From CAADGU01 sp964581605 (lineage in GTDB: Bacteria; Chloroflexota; Anaerolineae; Promineifilales; Promineifilaceae), in assembly GCA_964581605.1 (NCBI GenBank), contig CAZOPF010000086.1, positions 1-24,864 on the forward strand: DNA of 24,864 nucleotides, given 5' to 3'. The position numbers and the translations under genes are program-made. This document shows positions 1-7,551 of this stretch, piece after piece. Positions within the stretch are counted from its first letter, which is position 1. The number at the start of each line of letters is the position of its first letter. The notes beneath the pieces were generated by a model. The model did no database searches. It worked only from the letters and a program-made list of their open reading frames with translations, and was not told the DNA's origin.

Positions 1-3
1 GAA

Positions 4-76
4 CGGGAGCGACGGGGATCGAACCCGCGATCTCCGGCTTGACAGGCCGGCGTGTTAACCACTACACCACGCCCCC
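4..76 (-). tRNA. tRNA-Asp (anticodon GTC)
   Basis: The minus strand folds as a cloverleaf. The 7-bp acceptor pairs positions 76-70 with 11-5 and includes one G-U pair. The anticodon stem has five G/C-rich pairs around the loop CTGTCAA, placing anticodon GTC at 43-41. The T-arm carries the usual GGTTCGATCCC-type loop. The discriminator base is G at position 4. The three bases that follow on the minus strand are TTC, so CCA is not encoded and must be added after transcription. A near-consensus promoter lies just upstream on the same strand. Confidence 0.96.
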
Positions 77-88
77 AGCAAGGACGGG

Positions 89-117
89 ATAATAGCAAAA
101 CAGGGGAGATGTGTCAA
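89..117 (-). promoter_or_regulatory. sigma70-type promoter of the tRNA-Asp gene
   Basis: On the minus strand TTGACA (117-112) is followed after exactly 17 nt by TATTAT (94-89). This matches the consensus -35 fully and the -10 in five of six bases. A start near position 82 would leave a short 5' leader before the mature tRNA end at 76. Confidence 0.75.
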
Positions 118-452
118 ACAGAAATCGCTTGTTGACTGGATACGGCCGTAGCCTCTCAAAGTTCGATAGAAATAAAAAATACGGAAGCTATCCCCAAACA
201 AGAAAATTTATGTCTACATATTTCAGGTTTTGTGCTAAGATAGGCAGCAATGAAGTTCTGCAGGAGGTTGCTTAAGCGGCTCAAAACAATTCTGACCCCA
301 TCCCATTACGACAACTAACAAAAATTTGGGAGGAACCACGAGTTGCTGAGTTTGCCCATGATCTGGTATGGCCGTTTCCCATTTCCCTTTTTCGATTACA
401 CCACTTTGGGGTTGATTTGAAGCGAGGTGCGGATGACCACTAGAGCCAGGGG
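118..452. other. Gene-poor spacer upstream of rsgA
   Basis: I see no convincing gene here. One ACGGCCGT palindrome lies at 142-149. A 55-codon open frame without a start codon runs at 276-443 on the plus strand. Its sequence is protein-like (it contains the residues KIWEEPRVAEFAHDLVW), so it could be the decayed end of a lost gene, but I do not recognise it. A 22-codon ATG frame at 251 has a purine-rich stretch in front but nothing else in its favour. Confidence 0.4.
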
Positions 453-1400
453 GTGCTTTTGGAAACGTTAAACGGCCGTGTCATTAAAGCGATTAGTGGC
501 TTCTTCACCGTGAAAACGGACAGCGGCGAGGTTGTGGCCCAGTTGCCGGGGCGGTTGAAGAAGGAGTGGCAGGAAAGCTCTATTGTGGCGGTGGGGGATT
601 GGGTGAGCCTTTCCCTGAATGCGGACGGGACGGGCACGATTGAAGAGGTGGCGGAACGGAAGAGTGTGTTGTCGCGCTCACGGCCGTCGGCCCGTGACCG
701 TGAACTGAGCAGTGACCAGGAGCAGGTATTGGTCGCCAATGTGGATCAGGTGGTGTTTGTTTTTGCTGTTAAAGAGCCGTTCCCCAGCCTGCGTAAACTG
801 GATCGTTTTCTGGTGGTGGCGGAGATGAATGAGTTGACGGCCGTGATCTGTGCCAACAAGATAGACCTGGCAAAACCGGAAAAAGCGCGGAAACTGTTTG
901 ATGTGTATGCCCAGATTGGCTACCAGGTCATCTACACCAGCGTTAAAACTGGGGAAGGAATTGAGGCATTACGCGACTGTTTGCAGGGCAAAATTTCCGT
1001 GCTGGCCGGTTCATCCGGGGTGGGTAAATCGAGCTTGTTGAACGCTATCCAACCTGGCCTGGGGCTAAAGGTGAGCGAGGTGAGTACCTATTCCGGCAAA
1101 GGGACACATACGACGCGCTTTGCCCACCTGCTGGCGCTGGATGGGGGTGGTTATGTGGCCGATACGCCCGGCATTCGGGGGCTGGCGCTCTATGACCTGG
1201 AACCGGCCGAAGTGGACGCCTATTTCCGGGAGATCGCTCCCTTTGTGGCCGACTGCCGTTTTAGCGATTGCAGCCATCACCATGAGCCAGGATGTGCGGT
1301 GCGCACGGCCGTGCAGCAAGGCCACATCTCCCGTCAGCGATACGAAAGTTACCTGCGCCTGCGGGAAGAGCATCAGGCGTTGGATGATGCAGTTTATTAA
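453..1400 (+). CDS. rsgA: Small ribosomal subunit-dependent GTPase RsgA
   Basis: RsgA is a cytoplasmic GTPase that checks late maturation of the 30S subunit and releases RbfA. The 315-aa product has the circularly permuted GTPase order of the YjeQ/RsgA family. An N-terminal OB-fold (about 1-70) is followed by NKID (135-138, G4), then the P-loop GSSGVGKS (186-193, G1), then DTPG (237-240, G3). A C-terminal zinc site has C268, C273, H275 and C281. Length fits the family. Translation starts at a GTG with a G-rich stretch just before it; no better in-frame start exists nearby. It stands alone. A hairpin repeat follows the stop. Three ACGGCCGT copies fall inside the gene, encoding NGR, TAV and similar tripeptides. 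Confidence 0.95.
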   Translation: MLLETLNGRVIKAISGFFTVKTDSGEVVAQLPGRLKKEWQESSIVAVGDWVSLSLNADGTGTIEEVAERKSVLSRSRPSARDRELSSDQEQVLVANVDQVVFVFAVKEPFPSLRKLDRFLVVAEMNELTAVICANKIDLAKPEKARKLFDVYAQIGYQVIYTSVKTGEGIEALRDCLQGKISVLAGSSGVGKSSLLNAIQPGLGLKVSEVSTYSGKGTHTTRFAHLLALDGGGYVADTPGIRGLALYDLEPAEVDAYFREIAPFVADCRFSDCSHHHEPGCAVRTAVQQGHISRQRYESYLRLREEHQALDDAVY

Positions 1401-1412
1401 GGCGGATTAAGT

Positions 1413-1459
1413 CCACAGATTTCACAGATGGTACAGATTTTTATTTGTGAAATCTGTGG
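1413..1459. repeat. Perfect 14-bp inverted repeat after rsgA
   Basis: The arms 1413-1426 (CCACAGATTTCACA) and 1446-1459 are perfect reverse complements around a 19-nt loop. The loop repeats part of the arm (ACAGATT). There is no T-run after the stem, so it resembles a dispersed intergenic repeat more than a canonical terminator, although it could still stop transcription from rsgA. Confidence 0.6.
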
Positions 1460-1607
1460 TGCCGAGATGCCTGTTGATAGAGATTAGAATTGGGGATTAA
1501 AGCTAGAGGCGTTGCCTGCCGTCACTCTTTATGTAGGAAAAAGATGATATGATTGTGCCCGGTTGGCAAAATTTGCCCCAAAATTTTTGAATGAAGGAAT
1601 TAGTAAA

Positions 1608-2267
1608 GTGACTCATATTGATTTATCAAGCAGTGAAGAGGCGATTATTCAAACCGAATCCTTGGGCGAAAAAATCGAACTTGTCATTGAAAAGATGCCA
1701 CCAACAACCGTGACCCTGGTGGAAATCATGGACATTGTGGGGCCGGATAGTTTGCTGTTGCTCACCGTTTTTCTTTCGCTGGTTTTTCTGGTGCCTGTTT
1801 CCATTCCGGGGGTCAGCACAGTGTTTGGCGTCGGTATTTTGTTGATTGGCGTTACCCGCCTCTTTTCGCGCCGTCTCTGGCTGCCTAAGAAGATTGCCAA
1901 CCGCCAACTTTCGGCCGAAAAACTGCGTCAAGCGTTCACCCGTGCGCTTGTCTGGCTGCATCGGCTGGAAAAAATCAGCCAGCCGCACCGCATGAGCCGG
2001 TTGACGGCCGAAGGCATGATGACGGTGTTCAATAACCTCTCCTTTATTTTTGCCGCGCTGTTGCTGATGGCCCCGTTTGGGTTCATTCCGTTCAGCAACA
2101 CTCTACCTGCACTGGCGCTCATCTTTTTGGCAGTGGGCATGATGCAGCGCGACGGCCGTTTCATCCTTTATGGCAATCTTTCCAATCTGGCGACCGTTAT
2201 TTACTTTGGGTTTCTCATTCTTGGCGGTGGCTGGTCTATTGCCGAGTTCATTAAGCTGATAGGGTGA
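1608..2267 (+). CDS. ExoD-family integral membrane protein
   Basis: The product matches the ExoD family, named for a rhizobial exopolysaccharide/alkali-tolerance gene whose biochemical role is not settled. Visible features are a cytosolic N-terminus, the hallmark LLLLTVFLSLVFLVPVSIPG segment followed by GVGILLIGVTRLF, a basic loop, and three or more further hydrophobic segments ending in GFLILGGGWS. I prefer the GTG at 1608 (219 aa) because AAGGAA lies 8 nt before it. The longer frame from TTG at 1563 adds 15 residues and has no ribosome binding site. The DedA-family gene starts 38 nt after the stop, so the two membrane proteins are probably co-transcribed. Confidence 0.85.
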   Translation: MTHIDLSSSEEAIIQTESLGEKIELVIEKMPPTTVTLVEIMDIVGPDSLLLLTVFLSLVFLVPVSIPGVSTVFGVGILLIGVTRLFSRRLWLPKKIANRQLSAEKLRQAFTRALVWLHRLEKISQPHRMSRLTAEGMMTVFNNLSFIFAALLLMAPFGFIPFSNTLPALALIFLAVGMMQRDGRFILYGNLSNLATVIYFGFLILGGGWSIAEFIKLIG

Positions 2268-2305
2268 TGGGCGTTTGAGGATGCCCAATTCCCCCGTTAT
2301 TGGCT

Positions 2306-2968
2306 ATGGATACATTAACCGACCTGTTTGATTTTGTTGTTCATCTGGACGCGCACCTGGCACAGGTGGTGGATGTGTTGGGGGTGTGGACGTACATCCT
2401 CCTGTTCCTGGTAGTTTTTATTGAGACGGGGCTGGTGGTAGCCCTTTTTTTACCGAGCGATTCGCTGATTTTTGTGTCCGGGGCGCTGGCCAGTCTGGAT
2501 GTGTTGAACATCGTTGTTCTGTTTTTCCTCTTTTTGACGGCAGCGATTGGGGGGGATTCGCTCAACTATTTTTGGGGTAGTTTGATTGGCCCACGCGCTT
2601 TCGACGGCCGTTACCGTTACCTGAAACCGGAATATCTGACGCAAACGCGGGTGTTTTATAACCGGCACGGCGGCAAGGCGATCATCCTGGCCCGTTTTGT
2701 GCCCGTCATGCGCTCGCTGGTACCGTTTGTGGCCGGATTGGGGGCCATGCGTTACGGCCGTTTCCTGCCCATTAGCATCCTAGGCAATACCATTTGGGTT
2801 TCGATTTTGCTCTTGAGCGGCTACCTCTTTGGCTCGCATCCGCTTGTTCAGGATAATTTCGGCCCCGTACTTTTGGGCGTCCTCATCCTCTCCTTTATGC
2901 CCATGATCATCGGCTCTTTGCGTAGCAAACTGGTCGCTTCCCGCAAAGAAGCGCCCAAAGCGCCGTAA
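2306..2968 (+). CDS. DedA-family (VTT/SNARE-associated) membrane protein
   Basis: DedA proteins are inner-membrane transporters; several members flip undecaprenyl phosphate or phosphatidylethanolamine. The product (220 aa from ATG 2306) has the family order: a first hydrophobic pair containing FLPSDSLIFVSGALA, where the usual F-x-P-G-E/D is FLPSD here, a soluble stretch with NRHGGKAIILARFVPVMRSL (the R-F-x-P-x-x-R signature), and three C-terminal hydrophobic segments. A TTG at 2300 would add two residues. It follows the ExoD-type gene closely. The Gly-to-Ser change in the first re-entrant motif is the only oddity. The specific substrate cannot be told from the sequence. Confidence 0.9.
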   Translation: MDTLTDLFDFVVHLDAHLAQVVDVLGVWTYILLFLVVFIETGLVVALFLPSDSLIFVSGALASLDVLNIVVLFFLFLTAAIGGDSLNYFWGSLIGPRAFDGRYRYLKPEYLTQTRVFYNRHGGKAIILARFVPVMRSLVPFVAGLGAMRYGRFLPISILGNTIWVSILLLSGYLFGSHPLVQDNFGPVLLGVLILSFMPMIIGSLRSKLVASRKEAPKAP

Positions 2969-2972
2969 TTTT

Positions 2973-3014
2973 AGTGGCAGGTGGCAAGTTACCTGCAACC
3001 TGCCACTTGCCACC
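2973..3014. repeat. Intergenic hairpin of the GGCAGGTGGCAAGT family
   Basis: Overlapping inverted repeats pair 2973-2982 with 2998-3007 and 2980-2989 with 3005-3014, each perfect over 10 bp. The units are variants of TGGCAGG/TGGCAAG. Related sequence recurs at about 18018-18086 and inside the acetyltransferase gene at 17551-17589, so this is a dispersed family. An ACGGCCGT follows at 3035-3042. Confidence 0.6.
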
Positions 3015-3230
3015 CGGTCAACCTTTTGGTTGATACGGCCGTAGCCACCCGGCTGACCCCACAACCCACCCCCTGACAATCACAATTCAACCTCCTGATT
3101 GCTTACTTTCCCTGCGCCAACCGGTAAGCTGTATCCATCTTAATCAAATTCGGGCGGCAGGCGTCTGCAAAAGGTCTGCCACCGTCAACCTGCATTTTGC
3201 CCAGAGCAAAGTTGCAGCAGGAGAAAAATC

Positions 3231-3605
3231 ATGGGCGACGAAATGAAAGATTTGAAAGATGCGGAAAAAGAAGGGGCCGCCGATGGCAAGGGCAGCAATT
3301 GGCTTATGGCTCTCGTTATGATTGTGGTGGGCACTGGTCTATTGGCCAGCAATTTTACAGAGTTCTCGTTGAACAATTGGTGGGCGCTGTTTATGCTCAT
3401 ACCGGCCACCGCCATGCTGCGGAACGTGTGGGTGGATCATCAGGCACACGGCCGTCTCACCAGCAGAAGCACCGGCCCCCTCATCAGTGGGTTGGCTACC
3501 CTGGTAGTCATGGCCGTCTTCCTGTTTAACTTGAGTTGGAGCGGGCTGTGGCCGGTGGGCCTCATTTTTGGTGGACTTGCTGTCTGGTTGGGCAGCCGTC
3601 GCTAA
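3231..3605 (+). CDS. Small four-helix membrane protein (LiaI/LiaF-like N-terminal type)
   Basis: The 124-aa product has a charged cytosolic start (about 1-22) and four hydrophobic segments at roughly 23-42, 48-64, 82-100 and 106-120. It has no catalytic motif. The layout of short paired helices resembles the LiaI/LiaF-type membrane domain found next to ABC-exporter/two-component modules. AGGAG lies 8 nt before the ATG. It is followed 45 nt later by the ABC ATPase gene across a GC-rich hairpin. Co-transcription with the exporter and the downstream kinase/regulator is likely, so a role in sensing or assembly is an inference from context. Confidence 0.7.
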   Translation: MGDEMKDLKDAEKEGAADGKGSNWLMALVMIVVGTGLLASNFTEFSLNNWWALFMLIPATAMLRNVWVDHQAHGRLTSRSTGPLISGLATLVVMAVFLFNLSWSGLWPVGLIFGGLAVWLGSRR

Positions 3606-3610
3606 TGGTG

Positions 3611-3631
3611 GGGCGGCCCTTGTGGCCGCCC
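3611..3631. repeat. GC-rich hairpin between membrane protein and ABC ATPase genes
   Basis: GGGCGGCC (3611-3618) pairs perfectly with 3624-3631 around the loop CTTGT. There is no T-run, so it may protect or punctuate the transcript rather than terminate it. Confidence 0.5.
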
Positions 3632-3650
3632 TGCCACTGGGAAAAATCTG

Positions 3651-4562
3651 ATGAACCCTATTATTGAAGTGAAAAATTTACAGAAAGCATACGGCCGTAC
3701 CCAGGCCGTTGCCGATGTATCCTTAACCGTGCAACCTGGTGAAATCTTCGGCATGGTTGGCCCCAACGGGGCGGGCAAAACCACCACCATCGAATCCATC
3801 ATTGGCCTGCGCAAACCAGATGGCGGCTCCGTTTCCGTCCTGGGCATGAACCCGCAAGCCGAGCCGAAAAAAGTGGGCAACCGGATTGGCGTGCAGCTAC
3901 AACAAGCCGCGCTGCCCGACCGGATGAAGGTGTGGGAGGCGCTGGATTTGTATGCCTCGTTTTATGAGCGCACCGTGCCCTGGGAACCGCTACTGGAAAC
4001 ATGGGGGCTGGCTGAAAAGCGCCAGGCCCAGTTTGGCAATCTGTCTGGCGGGCAAAAACAGCGCCTCTTTATCTCGTTGGCGCTGCTGAATGACCCGGAG
4101 GTTGTCTTTCTGGATGAATTGACAACAGGGCTGGACCCGCAGGCGCGGCGTGCCACCTGGGACCTGGTGCGTGCGGTGCGTGACCAGGGCAAGACGGTGG
4201 TGCTAATCACCCACTTTATGGACGAGATTGAGGCGTTGGCCGACCGGGTGGCGATTATTGATCACGGCCGTGTCATTGCCCTGGATACACCCCAAAACCT
4301 GGTCGCCCAATTGCACAGTGAAACCCAGGTGCATTTCACCACCCCGAACGGGTTTGAGGCGAATGTGCTGCGTGAGGTGGCGGGGGTCACGGCCGTGAGC
4401 CAGCACCGCCAGCAAGTGACCGTGACCGGCAGCGGCCCGCTGCTGGCAAACGTTGCCGCCGCTCTGGCCCAACACAACATCGCCCCCCATGACCTGCGCG
4501 TGCAGCAGGCCAATCTGGAAGATGTGTTCCTGGCCCTCACCGGCCGGGCGATACGGAATTAG
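3651..4562 (+). CDS. ABC-2 type exporter, ATP-binding protein
   Basis: This is the nucleotide-binding subunit of an ABC-2 exporter acting at the cytoplasmic membrane. In the 303-aa product, Walker A is GPNGAGKT (37-44), the Q-loop lies near QLQQ (82-85), the signature is LSGGQ (131-135), Walker B is VVFLDE (151-156) with the D-loop TGLD, and the switch histidine is H188. The C-terminal 80 residues form the DUF4162-like domain common in drug and antibiotic exporters. The permease gene follows 40 nt downstream, across a short hairpin. The substrate is unknown; the neighbouring NarL-type two-component genes suggest stress- or antibiotic-responsive export. Confidence 0.95.
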   Translation: MNPIIEVKNLQKAYGRTQAVADVSLTVQPGEIFGMVGPNGAGKTTTIESIIGLRKPDGGSVSVLGMNPQAEPKKVGNRIGVQLQQAALPDRMKVWEALDLYASFYERTVPWEPLLETWGLAEKRQAQFGNLSGGQKQRLFISLALLNDPEVVFLDELTTGLDPQARRATWDLVRAVRDQGKTVVLITHFMDEIEALADRVAIIDHGRVIALDTPQNLVAQLHSETQVHFTTPNGFEANVLREVAGVTAVSQHRQQVTVTGSGPLLANVAAALAQHNIAPHDLRVQQANLEDVFLALTGRAIRN

Positions 4563-4564
4563 TA

Positions 4565-4586
4565 GGGCGATTTTCCAAAATCGCCC
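4565..4586. repeat. Perfect 10-bp stem with 2-nt centre between the ABC genes
   Basis: GGGCGATTTT (4565-4574) and its exact complement (4577-4586) flank CC. It lies between the stop of the ATPase gene and the RBS region of the permease gene (GTGGAG), where it could tune the ratio of the two subunits. It could equally be a dispersed palindrome. Confidence 0.5.
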
Positions 4587-4602
4587 ACCTGTGGAGATAC
4601 CC

Positions 4603-5340
4603 ATGAAACCTTTTTTCAAACTTACCTATGCGGAACTAAAACTACAACTGCGGGAACCAGTAGGTTTGTTCTTCACGCTGGCTTTTCCCGTCATGCTCAT
4701 GATCTTGTTTGGCCTCATCTTTGGCAATGAGCCGCAAACCTTTTTGGGCGGATATGGGCAGGTAGACCTGTCCGTGCCCGGCTACATCGGCATGATCATC
4801 GGCACCGTTAGCATGTTGAGCATTCCCATCAGCATGGCCACCTACCGCGAGAATGGCATTTTGCGCCGGTTGCGAGCCACGCCGGTACAGTCAAAGTCTA
4901 TCCTCTGGTCGCAGGTGGCGGCGCAAACGATCATCACGTTGCTGGGCATTGCTCTGCTGGTGATTACCGGCCTGCTGCTCTTTGATTTGCGCCTGCCCAG
5001 CGGCGATGTGATGATTTTGCCGGGGATTTTGCTGAGTGCGTTTAGCTTTTTTGCCATTGGGTTTGTGCTGGCAGGGGTGATGCCCACGCCGCGCACAGCC
5101 CAAGCGGTGGGCATGGCGATCTTTTTCCCCATGCTCTTTCTCTCTGGCGCGGCCATGCCCCGGTTTACCATGCCCGAAGGGTTGCAAGAGGTTGCCAACG
5201 TGCTGCCGCTGACGCAGGTGGTCATTTTGCTGGAAGACCTGTGGCTGCACGGGGTGTGGAATCTGACGGCCGTCATCGTCATTACGGCCGTGCTCATCCT
5301 CGGCCTGTTCCTTTCCCGGTTCACCTTTCGTTGGGAGTGA
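4603..5340 (+). CDS. ABC-2 type exporter, permease protein
   Basis: This is the membrane subunit that pairs with the preceding ATPase. I place the start at ATG 4603, which has GGAG 7 nt upstream, giving 245 aa. Open frame continues upstream to 4453, but that part overlaps the ATPase gene and reads as its shadow. Six hydrophobic segments are visible. An ABC2_membrane-type core contains the PISMATYRENGILRRLRATP motif, the conserved loop before the third helix, and the late segment MFLSGAAMPRFTMPEGLQ typical of daunorubicin-type permeases. It ends in an Arg-rich cytosolic tail. The histidine kinase gene follows after an exceptional hairpin. Confidence 0.93.
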   Translation: MKPFFKLTYAELKLQLREPVGLFFTLAFPVMLMILFGLIFGNEPQTFLGGYGQVDLSVPGYIGMIIGTVSMLSIPISMATYRENGILRRLRATPVQSKSILWSQVAAQTIITLLGIALLVITGLLLFDLRLPSGDVMILPGILLSAFSFFAIGFVLAGVMPTPRTAQAVGMAIFFPMLFLSGAAMPRFTMPEGLQEVANVLPLTQVVILLEDLWLHGVWNLTAVIVITAVLILGLFLSRFTFRWE

Positions 5341-5343
5341 TGG

Positions 5344-5393
5344 GGTAATTGAGTAATTGGGTAATTGCGTAATTACCCAATTACTCAATTACC
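5344..5393. repeat. 23-bp perfect hairpin built of 8-nt units
   Basis: Arms 5344-5366 and 5371-5393 are exact reverse complements over 23 bp with a 4-nt loop (GCGT). Each arm consists of successive variants of the 8-nt unit GGTAATTG (units begin with GG, AG, GG). The right arm ends 8 nt before the ATG of the kinase gene, so folding in mRNA would cover the ribosome binding region. Related GGTAAT hairpins lie at 8203-8245 and 15693-15756. Confidence 0.85.
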
Positions 5394-5401
5394 GCCTTAT
5401 A

Positions 5402-6625
5402 ATGACCGATATGGCTGGTGCAAATCAACATACGCAAGCAGATGTCTGGGTCAAATGGGATTGGCTGTGGACGACCATCTTTTATTTGTCGGTGGCCGTT
5501 TCTACTTTGTTCATGCTGGTGGATGACGGCCGTGAGGGTTCAATCTGGCGGCCATTACTGCTGACGGCCGTGCTGCTGCTGTGGCACGGTGTTGGCTTTC
5601 GGCTGGTCTACGGTGGTGGCAGAGATCGGGAGGTACGGCCGTATCGCCAATTCGTCGTCCTCCTCGGTGACATTGGCCTCTGGTTTCTGTTGGTTGGCCT
5701 GTCGCCCGCTTACTATTATGTCCTGGCCGGATTATTCAGCCAGATTTTCCGCCACCTGCCCATCCCCTATGCCACCATCGCCATACTGCTGCTCACGGCC
5801 GCCATTATTGTCCAGCAATCCCGCGACGCCGGGCAGCCCATTTCTCTGAACAATCCCTATGTCTGGATTTATCTGTTTATCGCCGGTTCCAGCATTTTGT
5901 TGGGCATGTGGATGTCCGCCATTATTCATCAGAGCGACCAGCGGCGGCAACTCATTGAACAGTTAGAAGCGACGCAGGCGGAACTGGCGGCGACCAAACG
6001 GCACGAGGGCATGTTGGAAGAGCGGCAGCGGCTGGCGCGGGAAATCCACGACACGTTGGCGCAAGGGTTCACCAGCATTGTCATGCACCTGGAAGCGGCC
6101 GAACAGGCCATGCCGGGTCAGCCGGAGACGGCCCAGAAACATCTGGATCAGGCACGCACAACGGCCCGCGCCAGTCTGGAACAGGCGCGGCGGGTGGTGC
6201 AAGATTTACGCCCCGATTTGTTGGAGCAGCAATCATTACCAGAAGCGATTGAGCGCACGGCCGTGCAGTGGCAAGAAGAAACTAACATTCCCGTTACGAC
6301 CACCATTACCGGCATCCCTGACCCTCTTCATCCTGACGTAGAGGTGATGCTGCTGCGGGCAGCTCAAGAGGCGTTGAACAATGTACGGAAACATGCGCGG
6401 GCTACGGCCGTGCAACTCACCCTCTCCTACATGGCCGATATGGTCATCCTGGACGTGCAGGATAACGGCGTCGGCATCAACGGCGCCGCTCCCTCGCCAT
6501 TAACCGGTGGTTACGGCCTTCAAGCCATGCGCGAACGCGCCGCCCAACTCGGCGGCTCCGTCGAAATTGAAAGCGAACCTGGGGAAGGTACAACCGTTGT
6601 GGTGTCAATTCCCCTTTCTGGCTAA
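5402..6625 (+). CDS. Membrane histidine kinase, NarL/DesK (HisKA_3) type
   Basis: This sensor kinase is predicted to phosphorylate the response regulator at 7552. From ATG 5402 it has 407 aa; ATG 5411 is an alternative. About five to six transmembrane segments occupy residues 15-185, with no recognisable extracellular ligand domain. A short coiled coil follows. The HisKA_3 dimerisation box RLAREIHDTLAQGF has the phosphorylated H216. The HATPase domain shows the N-box ALNNVRKHA (N326/N327), DNGVGI (from D354) and the G-box GGYGLQAMRERA. It lies directly downstream of the ABC exporter, an arrangement known for LiaRS/DesKR-type systems that control an adjacent transporter. Unusually, two unrelated genes separate it from its regulator. 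Confidence 0.92.
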   Translation: MTDMAGANQHTQADVWVKWDWLWTTIFYLSVAVSTLFMLVDDGREGSIWRPLLLTAVLLLWHGVGFRLVYGGGRDREVRPYRQFVVLLGDIGLWFLLVGLSPAYYYVLAGLFSQIFRHLPIPYATIAILLLTAAIIVQQSRDAGQPISLNNPYVWIYLFIAGSSILLGMWMSAIIHQSDQRRQLIEQLEATQAELAATKRHEGMLEERQRLAREIHDTLAQGFTSIVMHLEAAEQAMPGQPETAQKHLDQARTTARASLEQARRVVQDLRPDLLEQQSLPEAIERTAVQWQEETNIPVTTTITGIPDPLHPDVEVMLLRAAQEALNNVRKHARATAVQLTLSYMADMVILDVQDNGVGINGAAPSPLTGGYGLQAMRERAAQLGGSVEIESEPGEGTTVVVSIPLSG

Positions 6626-6634
6626 GCGATCATG

Positions 6635-6640
6635 TATAAT
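6635..6640 (+). promoter_or_regulatory. Putative -10 box (TATAAT) for the coiled-coil/HNH pair
   Basis: A perfect TATAAT lies 28 nt before the ATG at 6668 and immediately after the kinase stop codon. No good -35 is present at 16-18 nt spacing, so the assignment depends on the -10 and on the AT-rich context. GAGG at 6658-6661 would serve as the ribosome binding site. Confidence 0.4.
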
Positions 6641-6667
6641 GTGGCAAATGAGTGCATGAGGTAGATC

Positions 6668-7018
6668 ATGGAATGGAATGAGCAATTAACTGACCGATTT
6701 GACGAGTTGCGATTAAAACAAATAGCCGGTGCGTTATCCGCTGCAGAGCAAGAAGAACTGTTCCAATTGATTCAAACCATCGAATCAGGAGAAGCATCTT
6801 TGTTAACAGCCTATTTTGGTCATGTGGCTGCTGAAAATGTGCGGCTACAAACGAAATTACAGGCGGTTCAAGATGAAAATGAGGCATTGGGACAATTAGT
6901 TATTCAACAAGAACAATTAGTTGCCGATGCTCGTCGTTGGTTAGCCGAGTTTGACCGGCGTAATACACAAATTCAACAATCTTACTCTCACCTGACAGGT
7001 AGCAGCTCTCCAGTTTAA
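6668..7018 (+). CDS. Unknown 116-aa helical/coiled-coil protein paired with an HNH nuclease
   Basis: I do not recognise a family. The product appears almost wholly alpha-helical. Residues 1-45 are an amphipathic start (EQLTDRFDELRLKQIAGALSA), and about 55-100 form a heptad-like coiled coil rich in Q, E and L. It has no cysteines, no signal and no membrane segment. GAGG lies 6 nt before the ATG. Its stop codon shares one base with the start of the HNH gene (TAATG), so the two are translationally coupled and probably act together. Base composition is clearly more AT-rich than that of the kinase and regulator genes on either side, and no ACGGCCGT occurs in it. It may be a partner, inhibitor or targeting subunit of the nuclease. 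Confidence 0.75.
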   Translation: MEWNEQLTDRFDELRLKQIAGALSAAEQEELFQLIQTIESGEASLLTAYFGHVAAENVRLQTKLQAVQDENEALGQLVIQQEQLVADARRWLAEFDRRNTQIQQSYSHLTGSSSPV

Positions 7019-7527
7019 TGACAATCTCCATTGAAACCCGCAACAGTGTGCGGCAACGGTTCAACTTGGCATGTGGATATTGTGGCGTGTCTGAAATCAG
7101 TATTGGCAGCGAATTGGAAATAGATCATTTCCAGCCTGTTTCAAGGGGGGGAACAGATACCTCACAAAATCTGGTTTACGCCTGTACGACTTGTAACCGA
7201 TTCAAGGGGAATTACTGGCCAGCAGAAATTACACCAGAGAGTTTATATCTGCTTCACCCACTGCAAGATAATTTGTCACACCATATTCAAGAAACGGCAG
7301 ACGGTCGTCTCATTGGCCTGACATCTCGTGGTTGGTTTCATATACATTGGCTGCGCCTGAATCGCCCGCAACTGATTGCTTTTCGACAATTGAAGCAAAA
7401 CGAGACCCGCTTACTAGAAGCACTACATCAGGCAGAATTTGTCAATGCAGAATTGCAAGTACGTGTTCGTGAGCTACAAGCTGAAATTATCCTGTTACGG
7501 GGAATTATTGCCCGGTTTAATCTATAA
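7018..7527 (+). CDS. HNH endonuclease with C-terminal coiled coil
   Basis: The product (169 aa) carries a complete McrA-type HNH module near its N-terminus. C19 and C22 (ACGYCG) and C56 and C59 (CTTCN) form the zinc knuckle. The DH pair of LEIDHFQPVSRGGTD (D36, H37) and N51/N60 supply the active site. The C-terminal third (about 120-165) is a leucine-rich helix that could pair with the coiled coil of the upstream product. A role in DNA cleavage is supported by the family; specificity is unknown. The ATG overlaps the preceding stop by one base. Composition resembles its partner and differs from the flanking two-component genes, suggesting acquisition as a two-gene unit. It may be a defence or selfish module rather than part of the signalling pathway. 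Confidence 0.88.
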   Translation: MTISIETRNSVRQRFNLACGYCGVSEISIGSELEIDHFQPVSRGGTDTSQNLVYACTTCNRFKGNYWPAEITPESLYLLHPLQDNLSHHIQETADGRLIGLTSRGWFHIHWLRLNRPQLIAFRQLKQNETRLLEALHQAEFVNAELQVRVRELQAEIILLRGIIARFNL

Positions 7528-7551
7528 GTTTTAGCCTTATTAGGAAATTTC

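Noticed and set aside
276..443. Open frame without start codon upstream of rsgA
   Set aside because: Protein-like composition but no start, no ribosome binding site and no recognised family; kept only as a possible gene remnant.
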